DNA from: Rhea pennata
Taxonomy: Eukaryota > Chordata > Aves > Rheiformes > Rheidae
Direction: 5' to 3'
Length of the DNA: 64,000 nt
Assembly: GCF_028389875.1 (NCBI RefSeq)
Contig: NC_084669.1
Coordinates: 31,050,567-31,114,566, forward strand
Shown: one piece after another, positions 49,501 through 62,652 of the stretch
How the letters are laid out: each line of letters starts with the position of its first letter
How positions within the stretch are numbered: the first letter of the stretch is position 1
Program-made: the position numbers and the translations under genes
Notes under the pieces: generated by a model
What the model saw: the letters and a program-made list of their open reading frames with translations, nothing else
Databases searched by the model: none
What the model was told of the DNA's origin: nothing

Positions 49501-52500
49501 AATGTGAGCTACCAAATTAAATACGAAGCCGTCAAGGCTGTGGTGTGAAGCTGTAGCCACTAGCCCATCTAGCAGCAACTATTTTGAGGATGTTTTCAAC
49601 TCTATATTTGGCTGCGGTTTTATGTAGAGCAATCAGTAATAATTAATTAGTTGATTAATCACAGAAAAATAGCAGGACTTCAATGGATGAGAAAATTTTC
49701 AGTTTTCCTGTTCACCATCCTGGGTCTTACCATTGGTTACCCGGCTTTTCTTCGGTTTGCTGTGGATGACACTGATGTTCAGAAGATCTTTCTTCGTTGG
49801 AAAACTTACTAAGTGTCAGAGGAGGCAGGCTCTGGCCTGGATGGGATTTGTATGATATTGATCTAGCTTCATTATTTTGGACAGCTCAAGAGTGGCAGTA
49901 TGCTGTCATTTGATGAAAAGACTCTGCTCAAGTCCACCAACCTTACAGTTCTTTTCTGTCACCTTTCCCAATCCTTCCTGGTGTCCATGTGTTTTACTTT
50001 TGTCTTCAGAGAGTTTTGTCAAGATACAGTTTGGCCCTTAATATCTGCCTGTGACTTTTCGAACGAAAATAAATGAAGATTGCACCATTTCAGTTTACCT
50101 TTTAGACTGATCTTCATTTGCTGTATGTCTGTGGTAGTTGCCAGAATGCCTTTCCAGCTTCCTTGGTGGTTGAGTTTATCTCCCTTCAGATCTCATTATG
50201 TTTTGCAACTTTACTACTCTAGGAAGCACATATATTTATTTTTATCATATGATCGTTTTTTCCTTTACAAACATCATCTCTTTTCCTTTCTCCCTTTTAT
50301 GAACGTATGAGTAACAGCCTTTTCCCAGAAAACTTTATATTCTGAAAATCCTGAACAAGTTCCCTTTTCGGATGTATTGATGTCTCTCTGGCCACTCTTA
50401 ATCTTGCTCCCTCCCATGTCATCCCTCATTCCTGTGCTGAGAAGTGTTTTTTTAGACTCCTTTGCCAAACTGCAAAGGGCCTCTGTATCAGAAGAAGATC
50501 TTGGTGTTCCTCATTCAGGGGAAATCTGAGGACTTCACCAGGGTGGAAACCCTTTCCCCATACCCTTCTTCTTTGCCCTTGTTCTTTGATTGGACATTCA
50601 TAAATGTGGTTACGTGGGAAGTCAGACTACAGTCCATTTAAACTGACCCAGATGATGCAGTTCTCAAAAGCATTGCATATGCATCTTCTGCACATTAGTT
50701 GTGCTTTCAGATTTGATATATCTCAGAATGTGCATTTCTCCTTCTCTGTCTAGGTTGCATTTCCTGTTTATGGTGGAAGAACTGATATGTCTCATCCTGT
50801 AACATTTTTTCCCCCTCAGTACATCAACGCAGCTGGATCTCTTTAAAGGATGCACTTCAAATGAGCACTGAATTATGTTGTTTGCAGCAACAAACACTAT
50901 AGTCATAAAAAGACTTCCATTATGGTCTGTAGTTTGGCTCTTGCCTCCACCAGCACCATGGTTTCCCCTTCCATTTCTGCTATTCATCTTTAGACAGCCT
51001 ATGTTATCTGCAGACACAAGGGAGAGACGAGCTCTTCAGAAATGTATGCAGTAGTAGTACATTCTGCATGCTCTTCAGCATGAGATGACAGGTGCTCTGG
51101 AATGTACTTCAATATGCAAATAGTGGCTTTTAATTAATTTTATTTTGAAGAAATAAGTTAATTGAATGGCCAGTTTTCCAAAAGAGTAGCAAAGTATTTC
51201 AGGTTATTAACCTGGCTGTGTGGATTTTATAAGTAAATACGAAATGCTCAACTGTTCTCCTGATTTATTTTGTGAAGCAGGAAAACTATGAGTGTCTGTT
51301 TTCATATGGGGCATACCGTGGTAATTATCAAACCTATGCAGTACTGTTGATTCAAAATCTATCACTCTCCAAGTTGTACATGAAAATGGCTCTTGAGAAG
51401 GACAGGGAGATACAGGATTCTGGTCTTCCTGAGATGAGTTCCTTCCCTTGGCAAGTGTGGGCATTTCATGCACTGTAGAAAGTATGTTTTGGGCACAGCC
51501 CTAGTGAGTTCCAGGAAACGGCTGCGTATGTTGGTAGGGAGAGGAGAAAAGGTAGGAAAATAGGAAGTTTTAGTTCTTATTTCCTGCATTTGTCTGTGTA
51601 CGTTGTGCTATGTAGGACCAAGTTCTCCTTAAATACATGGCCAAGGTAAGGTAGGTGCTAATGCTCTCAACTTCTGTGTGTCTGATGGTTGCCTGTTGAT
51701 TAACTGACAGCAGTCCACTGTGAAAACTGGGCTTGCACAGTGGGCTGTGGTTCGTTCTTTACTTAGCACAAAGACTGGAACTTCATTTCTCCATGTGTGT
51801 GAGACAAATTTGCAGCTTTATATGTCCCAATGGCTGCAGGAAAGCTAATCTGGCATCTCTGTGAGTCCAGATATGTGTTTACAGGAATTTTACATCTACA
51901 GACTAATGTTCTCAGTTTGATTGAGGTTTTGGAGTCTGTGTTTGTGGTCATTGAATGAGAGGATTGTTTGCAAGGTCTGGAATTTAACAAGTTCAGACCC
52001 ATGCAGTAGTTGTCATGCGGCTGCGTTATGGTATGTGAAATTTATACTGTGGTTTCCAGTCTTCTGAAGATTTGTGTTGTTTCCAGAGGGAACAAATTGT
52101 AGTGTCTGGTGGATATGAAAGGTCTGTGGGAAATGAGAGTCACTGGGCAGACTTTGTCCACTGCACTCTGATTTGATTCTCCTTACTTTTCTGGCTGAGA
52201 GGGGAAAATGTTACCCACATTAGCTTTACTATAAAATAATTCCTGCTGTTAAATTATGGGAATTTGGTGCGATACAGTAAGTATCAGGAGGATTATGATT
52301 ATATCATGCTCTCCCTCTGCATGTTTGTGTGTCTGCTTTTATGATTTTTTTGTTTGTTTTTAATTTTTTAAGTCTTTCTTCTAGTCTTTCTTTTTAGTAA
52401 AAAATGGAGTTTTTGGGGAAGGAGAAAATAGATAAATTTAGGGTGAAGTGCAGTGAATGTTTTAGCAGAAAGAAACTGAATTTTAGAAGTGCAACATTTT

Positions 52501-52589
52501 CGTATGTGTTCAAATAAAATGTTTTGACTTTTTGCTTTTAGAAATGACCTAGCTCAGGGCTTAACTCTAATTGGAGAACTGAACCCTAA

Positions 52590-53752
52590 TAAAGGGGAAA
52601 TCGTGCTTACCCAACCTGATGGCCTTCTCTTATGAGGTGAGTGCCTCAGAGGAGGAGAGAAGAGCAGTGGATAGGTTTCTCCTGACTTTAAGAGAGGCTT
52701 TCGATACTGTCTCCCATAACATCCTCATAGACACGCTGATGAAGTAGGAACTAGGTGAGCAGACACTGGGGGGGGGGATTGACAACCTGCAGAACTGCTG
52801 CTGCGCTCAAAGGGCTGTGAACCATGGCACAGGGTCCAGCTGGAGGCCAGTCAGTAGCAGTGACCCCCAGGTGTCCACAAATGCTTCACATCTTCACTGG
52901 ATGATGGAACAGAGAGCACCCTCAGCTAGCTGGCAGACGCTACAAAACTGGGAGGAGAGGATGCCAGAAGGTTGTGCTGCTGTTCAGAGGGACCTCGACA
53001 GGCTGGAGAAATGGGTGGAAGGAACCTCATGAAGTTCAGAAAAGGAAGGGCAAAGTGCCGCACCAGGAGGGCGAGCCCCATGCAGCAGTGCAGGCTGGAG
53101 CCCACTGTCGGGCGAGCAGCTCTGTGGGAAAGAAGCTGGTGGACGAGTTGACCACGAGCCAGCAAATGCGCCCTCGTGGCAAAGAAGGCCAGCAGCACCT
53201 GGGGCTGCGTGAGGAAGAGTGCTGCCAGGAGGTCGGGGAGATGATCCTTCCCCTCTGCTCAGCCCTGGTGAGGCCACATCTGGAGGGCTGTGTGCATCGC
53301 TGGGCTCCCCAGTTCCAGAGTGACAAGGATGTACTGGAGCGAGTGCAGCGAAGAGCTGCGAAGATGGTGGAGGGACTGGAGCATGTGTCATGGGAGGAGA
53401 GGCTGAGAGAGCTGGGGCTGTTCAGCCTGGAGAAGAGAAGGTGCAGGGGTTTCTTACCCATGTGTATAGATGCCTGCTGGAGGTGAGTGAAGAAGACGGA
53501 GCCAGTGACAGGACAGGAGGCACCGGGCACAACCTGAAATACAGGAGATGGCATTTAAACGGAAGAGGAGACCTTTTTGCTGTGAGGGTGGCCAAGCCCT
53601 GGAAGAGGTTGTGGAGTCTCCATCCTTAGAGATTTTAAGTACCCAGCTGAACATGGTGCTGGGCAACATGCTGTAGCTGACCATGCTTTGAGCAAGGTGA
53701 CAAGGTGATCTCCAGAGGTGCCTTCCAACCTTAACCAGTCTGTGGTTCTGTA
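52590..53752 (+). mobile_element. CR1 LINE, 5'-truncated and highly degraded
   Basis: A second, older CR1 copy lies in the same orientation. Recognisable pieces are GGGGAAATCGTGCTTAC near 52,594, an RT segment AFDTVSHNIL at about 52,700-52,730 soon followed by a TAG at 52745-52747, and the conserved ORF2 C-terminal part at 53,250-53,450 ([29 protein letters not shown]). It ends with a diverged CR1 3' tail near 53,705-53,752. Stops, a G10 run near 52,768 and indels break the frame many times, and the middle of the RT is largely unrecognisable. It is inactive. Confidence 0.92.
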
Positions 53753-56700
53753 ACTGCTGTTTACGTAAAGGCATGGCTAGGAAGCTTCTGTGCCTTTTGC
53801 AAGCTTTCTTCTGTCTCTAGATACGCTAAAATTTCCCCAAATTAAAAGGAAAAACTGTTACAAGGATAAATATGCCACATATGACTTGCATTAAACATTA
53901 GGTTGATAGTCTTTTATGAAGAAAATTCTGCTTCAGAAATGCATTGTTTTTCTCTGGTGTTTTGTTTCGGTCCTGTACCAGATGTTTTTTTTTAATCTAG
54001 CTCCAGCTATAATTCTGAAAACTGCAACTGGTAAATGAGCATGAATAAATGAAATATCTCAGCGTTTTTCTTTCCATGCGGACAGCCTGGCATTCTAGTA
54101 TTCCCTTCAGGGAGGGAATATTTTTGTGGAAAGAAAAGGTCTGTAAATTTTCTGTAGTAAAAAATGCATTATTTCTGGCAAAGCTACAAATGGGATGCCT
54201 ATGTTGATTCATGCCCACAGTGCCATTAACCGTGTTCCTTAATAACTATTAATTAGTTTCACCGGAGCTCTGGTAGTCCAGATTAATTGCAGTAGGAGGG
54301 CCAAAGGGAGGTGAAACGCTCCTGTCCTTCACTGCTGCTAAGGTTGCCTGCATTTCTTGACAGGAGGCTGCTGTTGGTCTCTCTGTACCTGCCTGAGTGA
54401 GGTTAGGTTCCTGCATCTCTTTACCTGTCATGACCAAAATAAGACCTATTAATGGTAATCAGAATTATGATTGGGAAGAATAGCACTCTCCTCCTCCTCT
54501 GCATGCCCGAAGTCAGCTTTCAGAATGGTATTTTCTGTGGACAGTGTGCAACTAATATACTGGGATTCTCCTTCCTTCCTTTATTCTAGTGACTCGTTCC
54601 TCCGCACAAGTATTTTTCTGTTTTTCATCCAGCGCCCTTTTGTTACAAACATGCCAAGCAAAATGAGGGCAGAAGAGCGATGCAGTGTTGCCCAGTGCCC
54701 TGATGCATCCGAAATGGAAATAGTAACGCTACAAATGGTATTTACTCATGAATCCCAGGAGCCCTAAGGGTGCTCCCATTGCACATCAGTCTACTGCAGG
54801 ACACCTGTTTTGGTAGGGAACGAAATCCTCTGCATCTTCTCAACTGTAAGAACTAAAATCTTGTAACTTTTTATAGTTCTTCAGTAAATCTTGCATCGCA
54901 GGATCAGTTCTGTTGACCCAGCTAAAAGAAATGCACTGCAGAGATTAACTGTAGTGACTGTTTGCAGAAATCACATGTGCACGGCTTTGCTTGGGAGATT
55001 TCAGTCCCCCCGGAAGCTTTTCTGTGTCCAGTTAGTGCAGGGCCTTGGGTGAGGGGGTGTGGGAGGTGATGTCCTGCGTGGGGCGAGAAGGTGCTGGAGG
55101 CAGGGGAGCTCCTCCAGAACCCAGATACCCTCTGAGCCCCTTCTTTCTACCCGTCGTGAGTGCCCTCTCCAGCCTTTTAAAGGGAAATGGAGGAGTTATT
55201 GGTTTAATTACCTAAGCTGTATCAAGACTATAAAGAAAGCGCTTTTGTAACTTCTGTTAATACCCCTTAGCTCATCAGACAAAATTAATAATAGTTTCAT
55301 TGTGGTGATGATGGATTAAGCAATGCCAGTGAGAGCTGCAAGGGTTCCCCAGTTTAGAGGTCTGGAAAGACGGCATCACAGTGTCTCAGCAGAAGAGAGA
55401 GACTTGCCTGTGACTCTCTACTTGTCTACTGTATATTCCAAATTTATTTGTACTTTGGAAAAACAGTGAGGCTCCTTTACTTCCACTCCCTATGAACTTT
55501 CCACATCCTTTATTTGAGCAATCATTTCCGTGACCATTGGCTCTTCATCCAAGCCCCTGTTGTTGTATGCACAGAGACATTTATTAATTACTGGATTTTT
55601 TTCTTAATTCTAGTACTGTTTTTTTCTGATATAGTAGCATTAATTTGTCAATAACACAAAAATGATATCTTGTTTCTTCAGAAAAGCAATTTTATTGTGT
55701 TCATTTTGCAACGTTTAAGTGTTTGTATTAGTTTCCTTTCTGACTTCCACATCTCCATCAATATCTTGAAAACACGTTGTAAAGTTTGCTGGCTTAATTA
55801 TTTTGAATTTGGAAGGGATATAACAGAACTGGTTGGTATAGTCATCTTGCAGTCGGTGCACTAACACTGCAGTTGATTCACGACTGTAGGTCTGAACATT
55901 GTCGTGCATGTTGGTTTTAGTAAAGAAAAGCCCTTACCGTTTAATCTTAGACCGCTGCTGCTAAGAGTGGAGCATTGTCTTATTCAGGTCACTTTTCAGC
56001 GAGGAAGCAGGTTGTTTGGACTCTGAATAGTTTACAAGCTTCCATCTGAACTAAAGAGCTGCAGAGCTTTTAACCCACTAATTTCCAATTCAGGTTTTTA
56101 TCCCCTGAGGAGGCACTTAAAATCTGTCTGCTGGAAGAATTTCTGTGCTGTTATTAAGGAGACTAAATAAAGGAAATGTGGGGAAATCCATAGGGAATAG
56201 GAACTGCAAAATCGCAGTAGTCTGTTTTTAACTCTGGCATTTGCTGGTTGCCTTTGGAAGTTCTTACTGTTTTCTGTGTTGTTTTGTTCTCTGCAGATTT
56301 GGGGTATTGACTGATCTCCTCGGAGGCAGCCTGCTGGGCAGTGTGGAAAACTGCCAGGATTTTTTCTATATTGACTGATATCTTTAAAGATGAATAAGAG
56401 TGGACGTGGAGGAGGGATGGGGATGTGGAGTTTGTTAATATGTGGCTTGCTTTTTCTGTGTTTTATTCAGTGTCCGACTTGTGAAATTTCAGCTCTCTTG
56501 CTAATCAACAGGTAGTATATAATGCAGTGCATATTACCTGCATTTGTTTTTAACTTTAGAGCTGGAAATGTATTCTTTATAGAAAGATGTTGTCAGGGGG
56601 TAGATTCTGACAGCTCTACACTTCCTGGGCAATACTTGAAACCAGAAATAGTTCTGCTGAAGGGGAGTTGAGTTAGTCCAGGAGTTAGCAGTGCTGTAAT

Positions 56701-59700
56701 CCTGCCTAATGTTTGCAGACATTCAAAATAATATCAAGGAATCTTACCTGGTTCTGCAGTACCAGTTTTCAGACCCAAACACATAAAATAGACAATGTCT
56801 CTGTACAGATACATACTTGCATGTAAGCTGAATTTTTCAGCAGAAAACAAACTGTGCATTTTCAGTCCCATTCTAAAAGGAAAGATATAATCAGAACTCG
56901 CCAGATTATAGATGTAGGGAAAGTAGGGGAAAATAGTTCACTTCAATTTTCTGATCGTATGTTATGAAAAATTCAGAGTGGAAAAATGTTTTTAAAAAAT
57001 CTTTTTCCCCCAGCATCCCATCTTATGTATACATCTGCAAATAGATAAATTGTGAACTTGCAGCTGTTCTTATCTTTTAAATCTTATGAACATAAAAAAA
57101 AAGAACCTGTGAATAATAAGAATTGGATGTAGACATTGTAGTTTCTTGTTTTTTGGGGTTTTCTTTTCTTTTTTGACTTTCAGTAAAGGCATTTATTTTC
57201 TTCTGGTAGCTAAAAGATTGATGGGGTCATTCTTTTAATATGAAATTATACGTGTAATAAATGCAGGGTCAGCCCACTCTTGCAGCTGGATTTCTTCGTG
57301 TAGGTTCCTGGGCCCGCGTGGAGTGAACGGCCTGAACTGAGACTCTTCCCTGTCTGTGTGGATGCGAAGTCAACTTGCAATTAATCTGATACCTGACTAA
57401 CCACTCTTCGTGATTTTTGAAAGTCAAGAGTTGAAAACGGTTCCTTGGTAAAGAAAATAGAAAGCTATCTGCCAGTTTGGTGTTTTCACGTGAAATGAAA
57501 CGAAATGATCAAGAAGAAAACTGCTGTCCTCAGTTTTCCATTCTTTGTGAGGAATTTGAAGAGGCTTCCCAGCGCCCGGCCGGCAGGCTGACCGCCCGTG
57601 TGAGTCCAGAGCCGCCCACTGCACCTTCCAGCTCGTGCGGGACCTGTGCTGGTCTTGCTGGGTTTGTAATCCCAGAACTGCTTTCAGCACAGATTGCTTA
57701 ATGGAGTCAAATTATGCCAAAATTAGATAATTCAGTAGATTTTTTTTTTAATTGAAGATTGAATATGACCAAACTTGAATTCATTTCACTCAGAGCCTTT
57801 TAAATTATCAATTAACTCTTGGCTTCAGTAATATAAAATGGATATTAAAATGTAGTTTAGTGATTAATCCTTGAGCTTTTCTCCATTCTTATACAAGGTT
57901 TTTTAGTAAAATTAGAGCCCTAATTTTCTGTGCACAGAAGCACTGTACATCTGTTGCTCAGAGTAGACAAGACATTGAAATTCAAACTAGAAGCATTATG
58001 ATAGACATCTAAAACATTTGTGGTTGTAAGACATGATATTATAGATTAATACTTACCACATTATTTTCTGAGATACTCCTTGTGTTACTGCAATTTCTTT
58101 AACTCCTGATTAATGTGTGGATACTGGAGAGGTGAATCCAAAGGAGCAAAGGTGAAATTTTCCTCCTACACCAGAAATGTATTTACAATTCTGTGGCAGG
58201 CTTGTCTGGTTCTATGTGTAACTGTGCACAGCTATGATGTAGGGAGAGATATTCTGGTATGCTGATGTGAAGGAGGTCTAGTTTTTGCTCCAGTGGCACG
58301 TAATGGGTCTGGGATGTCCTTTAATTGCAGGTGTTCCCAATCTGTAAATCTTTTGTAGCTCTGATTGGTAGAGTAAAAGCTACTTGACATACAGTGATCT
58401 TACTGGGCAATAAAAGTATATGGCCTATTGAAAGAACAGCTTGCAAGTGTATTGCTACAAGAAAATAGAGTTGCTTCATGCCAGAAGCAGAAGAAATAAT
58501 GTATGTCTATTTGGGTTATGCTTCAGTGTGGTGCATTAAACTGTGTTACTGAGTCTCAGTGAGAGAACAGATGAGTTTCAATATGTGCTGGCTTTTTGCC
58601 GGATTTTAAAATACTATGAAAAGTTGTAATTTTACATGTTCTTATGCTTGATGTTAGAGGAAAATTTAGTCTTTGTAGTCATGCTAGCTCACTTCTGTGT
58701 GCTGTGTTACTGACATTAACTTTACCGTGAAGCATATCAGTGAAGTCTACAGAGGTCCTAATGAACATTTAACTTGATCTTCAAGCCATGTGTAACCTAA
58801 AACTTAAAGCAGACCTTAATGAAGTTTCTGTAATGTTTTTTTTTCCGTGATTGACTTAATATAGATTTTCTTCTTCTAGGAAGCGAGTTCCTTATCTTTT
58901 CTGGGCTATTACTAGCTGATGCAATATAGATTTGATAATAAGATTCATTAATAACTTGTCCTCTACTATTTCATTTAGTGTTGCTTCAGTATTATAAGAC
59001 AGATGAAAAAAATACTCTTAGCATGTTAAGTCTACACGAGTCCGAAGGCATCATTTTGTAAACAGTGTTTCTTCCATGCCGAGAATAAGAGGACTAAGCT
59101 GTTGGGCTGTGTTCAGGCTTTGCAAATTCCTGTTGGTCTTTTCTCCAAAAATATATAATACAGGGATTTTTAAAATTTGAAAAAAAATCTTGTAATTTTT
59201 CCCATTTTGCAGTCTTTGTGTGAAACATTTTACATCTTCCTTGAATTATTTGCACTGGTGAAAAGCTTATTTCACAACTGGATGCAGCCAGATAAGGAGC
59301 AAAAGTGCAAGTTGTTGGCGTCATTCAGTTTCTTGGAGATATGTGGATGTGCGTTTTTAGGCTTGTCATAGGCCAAACTATTTTTAGACATGTCTAAATC
59401 TCTCTTCAGAACGCAGTATCTTGAGAATATTTAACCTTTGTTCTTTTATACCGCTCACAGGAGTAAACCTGCTGGAAGATCTCACCATAAGGCTTTATGA
59501 CTGTAGCTCTACTGCGATTACCTTTTTAAGAGAGGAGTTACAAGCCTCTAAGTTCTACTGAATTCCCTTGTTAAGACCCCTATGTGGTACCAAGCTTATT
59601 ATACCTAAGGGAGAGCGAATATAAATGATATTGTACGTACACCGTTAAAGGGAAGGTGACAGTTTTACTTGTTCGATCAGTTTCAGGTTAAAGTCCTGGA

Positions 59701-59819
59701 GAGCAAAGTATTTCATGTGCACTTGGCTCCTGCGCAGGCAGTTCTGAATTCCCGGAGTCTCGTACTGTGTTTTGCGCTGAATCAGCCTTTTATGTAAACA
59801 CTTACTGCTGGTTGCTTGG

Positions 59820-60190
59820 TTTGTGCAGCGTAGCACGAGCACGGGTAGCCCCGTAAGCGCGGTTTTACAGGAGACTGCTTGCTGGTGGCGGTGGGCGAAA
59901 CCGAACGTCTCTCGGGGGAGGACCGGCACGACGGTGGCGTCCGTGCGCTCTGGGCGTCTTGTAACCGCGGCGCGTAGCCGGTGGCATCAAACGGCGGCCT
60001 GCCCCGACCCGGCTCCGCGCAGGAGGGTCTTCCCGCCTCCTTGGGGGGCCCGGCGCCTCACCCCTCGGTCCTCGTCCTCGTCCTGGTCCTGGTCCTGGTC
60101 CTGGTCCTGCTGGCGCCGGTGCTTCGGCGGGGCGCGGGGCCGGGTGCGCTCTGTTTGCATGTTCCTCTTGCCTGTCGCGTTCCACCTTGT
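59820..60190. promoter_or_regulatory. CpG island-like patch in intron 2
   Basis: About 370 bp of CpG-dense sequence forms the most island-like patch of intron 2 outside the promoter. It includes a (TCCTGG)-type hexamer tandem at about 60,067-60,110. It may be an internal promoter for a shorter GRID1 transcript or an antisense RNA. Open frames of 60-124 codons across it are low-complexity products of the hexamer and GC content, and no protein family was recognised. Confidence 0.4.
60067..60110. repeat. TCCTGG/TCCTCG hexanucleotide repeat
   Basis: Six or seven head-to-tail hexamers of TCCTCG then TCCTGG lie inside the CpG-rich patch. In one frame they read as alternating Leu-Val, in another as Ser-Trp, which explains the odd peptides predicted here. 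Confidence 0.9.
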
Positions 60191-62633
60191 AGCTTAGACA
60201 TGTGAGTAAATTTGTTTTTCTTTAACATTTGCGTGCGTTATAAGCTTGTGCACACTTGCATTTGCTGAATTGGGTCTGTGGTAGGCATTGATTAATGGAA
60301 CAGCAGGCTGAAGAGCTGTGCAAAAATCACAAACGTTTTAAAGTTACAGATTTCCAGTGTTGGTAACTTACATCAGTCACGTGCGTTTGAATTGAAAGTC
60401 AAATATTGCTGCATTATGCAAAAATAGTAAGCAAAGACTAGAGCTTATTCAGAGTAAGGATAGTTCAGATTTTTTATATTTAGGAGGTTACTTCATGTTT
60501 GAAAAAAATATCCATTGTGAAAACTAGTTGTATTTACATGTGATTTTTTTCTATTGATTTTAATACAAGCTTGGAGCACACTCTACTTGATTTTGATATT
60601 AAGAGTAATTGCTAAAATAAATACTTACAAATCACACATTTCATTGAGGGAGTTGGTAAGGTATAGCTGCACACTGAAACCGTGTTTAATTGTTATCTGC
60701 TCAGATTCTCCTGGTCAGCAGAGACCAGACAAAATCTACAACTACTTTCTGTCCAGTCTGTCTAGACCAAATAAGATATTAACTCTCCCTTCTGCGCAGA
60801 GTAGCATGATAAATATACATGGGATATTCCGGGACTTGTAATCTTTTTTCAGTCTAAAAGATTAAATCCTGTGTGGGGAATGGTGTACTGTATTTAAAGA
60901 GCAATTACTACAGCCTCTGCCACCTACTTTAGTCAAAAGGAATAATTGATTTCTTTTTTTCCTGGCGTGAATCTGGGTATTCAGAGTGATATTTTCTGAA
61001 TTCTCATAATACAAATTCTGAATTACTGCTTTGCTAAGCTGTAACTTAAAAGATGAAAATTGCACTTTGGCTTCCTAAAAAAAGGTCACAGAGACTTGGA
61101 TCGCAAACTTCTTTTCATCTCTCTTGCCCAGTCCTTTCACAAGTCCATGTCCTGCCCCACAGAGTACTAAATAAGAAGGCTGCAGTAGCCGTCCTGGCAG
61201 CGAAGAAAGGCATGGCTGTGGTTCAAAATTCAGGTTTTCAGTCATCTCCGCCTCGAAGGGCGATTACATCTGATCGTGAACGGTATGTATTGATGACTTA
61301 CGCAGGCCTTGCGTATGAACGCTTTGCAGAATTCATCCATGAGAATGGATCTGCCTCTCTCTAAAAAATCTGCTGCTGTGCGACCTCTGAATTAGAAAGA
61401 ACATGGAAAAGCCCGTAAAAATCATCAAGGCAGACTAAGCACAGGAAATAGATGTTCTTTTTGTGTGTTGTGAATTGCTGGATGGCCGATGTTGCTGGAA
61501 GGAGGTAGAGGTTTGAGATGGAGTTTCCAGTTTGGCTGGTGATGTGTTCCTGTACATTGTGTAACTGCGTTTTTGTTGTGTTTGTGCTCCTGTTGTGTTT
61601 TAAGTAATACAGTGGGCACCTTTTCCTAGCTCCATGAAGAAATTTAAATACATGCTGTTAGAATGAATTTCAGAGGTAACAGAACTTAGGTAAAGGTAAG
61701 AACTTAAAATTAGAATGAATATTTTGCATGTTTGTAGCTAGAAAGGAGTGAAGAACGAATCTTTTGGTCTCTCTGGGTGGCCGCTTTAAATACAGAGGTG
61801 CAGAGGAGTTTGTAACTCAGCCAGGTTCCTCCCGGTTCAGATGCACATTTCTGCACAGTTTGTGTGCTGCAAATACTTTTTTTTTCCTCTGATCTTTCAT
61901 ATAAGATATTCAAATTTCATTTTTGTTGGGTCCTAATAAAGGAATTTGTAGTTAATGCCATGGAATAAATAGAATTTCTCATCGTGCCACCACTTCCATG
62001 CTTCGGAGATATTTGTGTACCTTTCTAACTCTTCAGCAGACTGTTCTTCCAATATACCATCTGTACTCTTTTTTATAAGGAGCAGCAGTTTTTAGTTTTC
62101 ATGTTGTACTTCTACTGTTGGCATCACTCGCTATAAAACTGGACCGTAAGCACCTGTTAGGAAAGAGAAGAAATCTTTGAAACCTGAAGATCAATTTTGG
62201 CTCAAAAATGATCTTACAGTATTTGTATGAGTCACAGACCTGGTGGTTTTTCTGGTGCTCTCTAGCTCTCTCAGATCAAAGGAAGAAACGTTTCTACTGC
62301 TACCACTTACTGATCCTGCAGCACGTCTTTCTCTCTCTATTTCTATTGCTGCAGTGGGAGGAATGTTTCAAATAACGCCTTGGATAGTCAAACCCGTGCT
62401 AGGAGATAGGTTTTCTCTTTCCAGTGCATTTCTGTTCTTCTTTTGGCTGTTTTCTAGTTATAGGAGAGTAGTTAAAGTTTTCAGAAAGGTTCACAGTGCA
62501 TTTTGTCGTATTAGTAAAAAGCTGCAAATTTTACTACGTAGTCAAAACTACTGATTTTGGAGAAGTGTGTTGAAAAAGTTGAAGGATACAGGCATTTCTT
62601 TCCAAGTGAAGGACATACAGCTAGTCTTTCTTT

Positions 62634-62652
62634 CCCCCCCCCCTTTTTTTTT
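62634..62652. repeat. Composite homopolymer C10T9
   Basis: Ten C are followed by nine T; on the minus strand this is A9G10. It resembles the other A/G composite tracts of the window. Confidence 0.9.
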
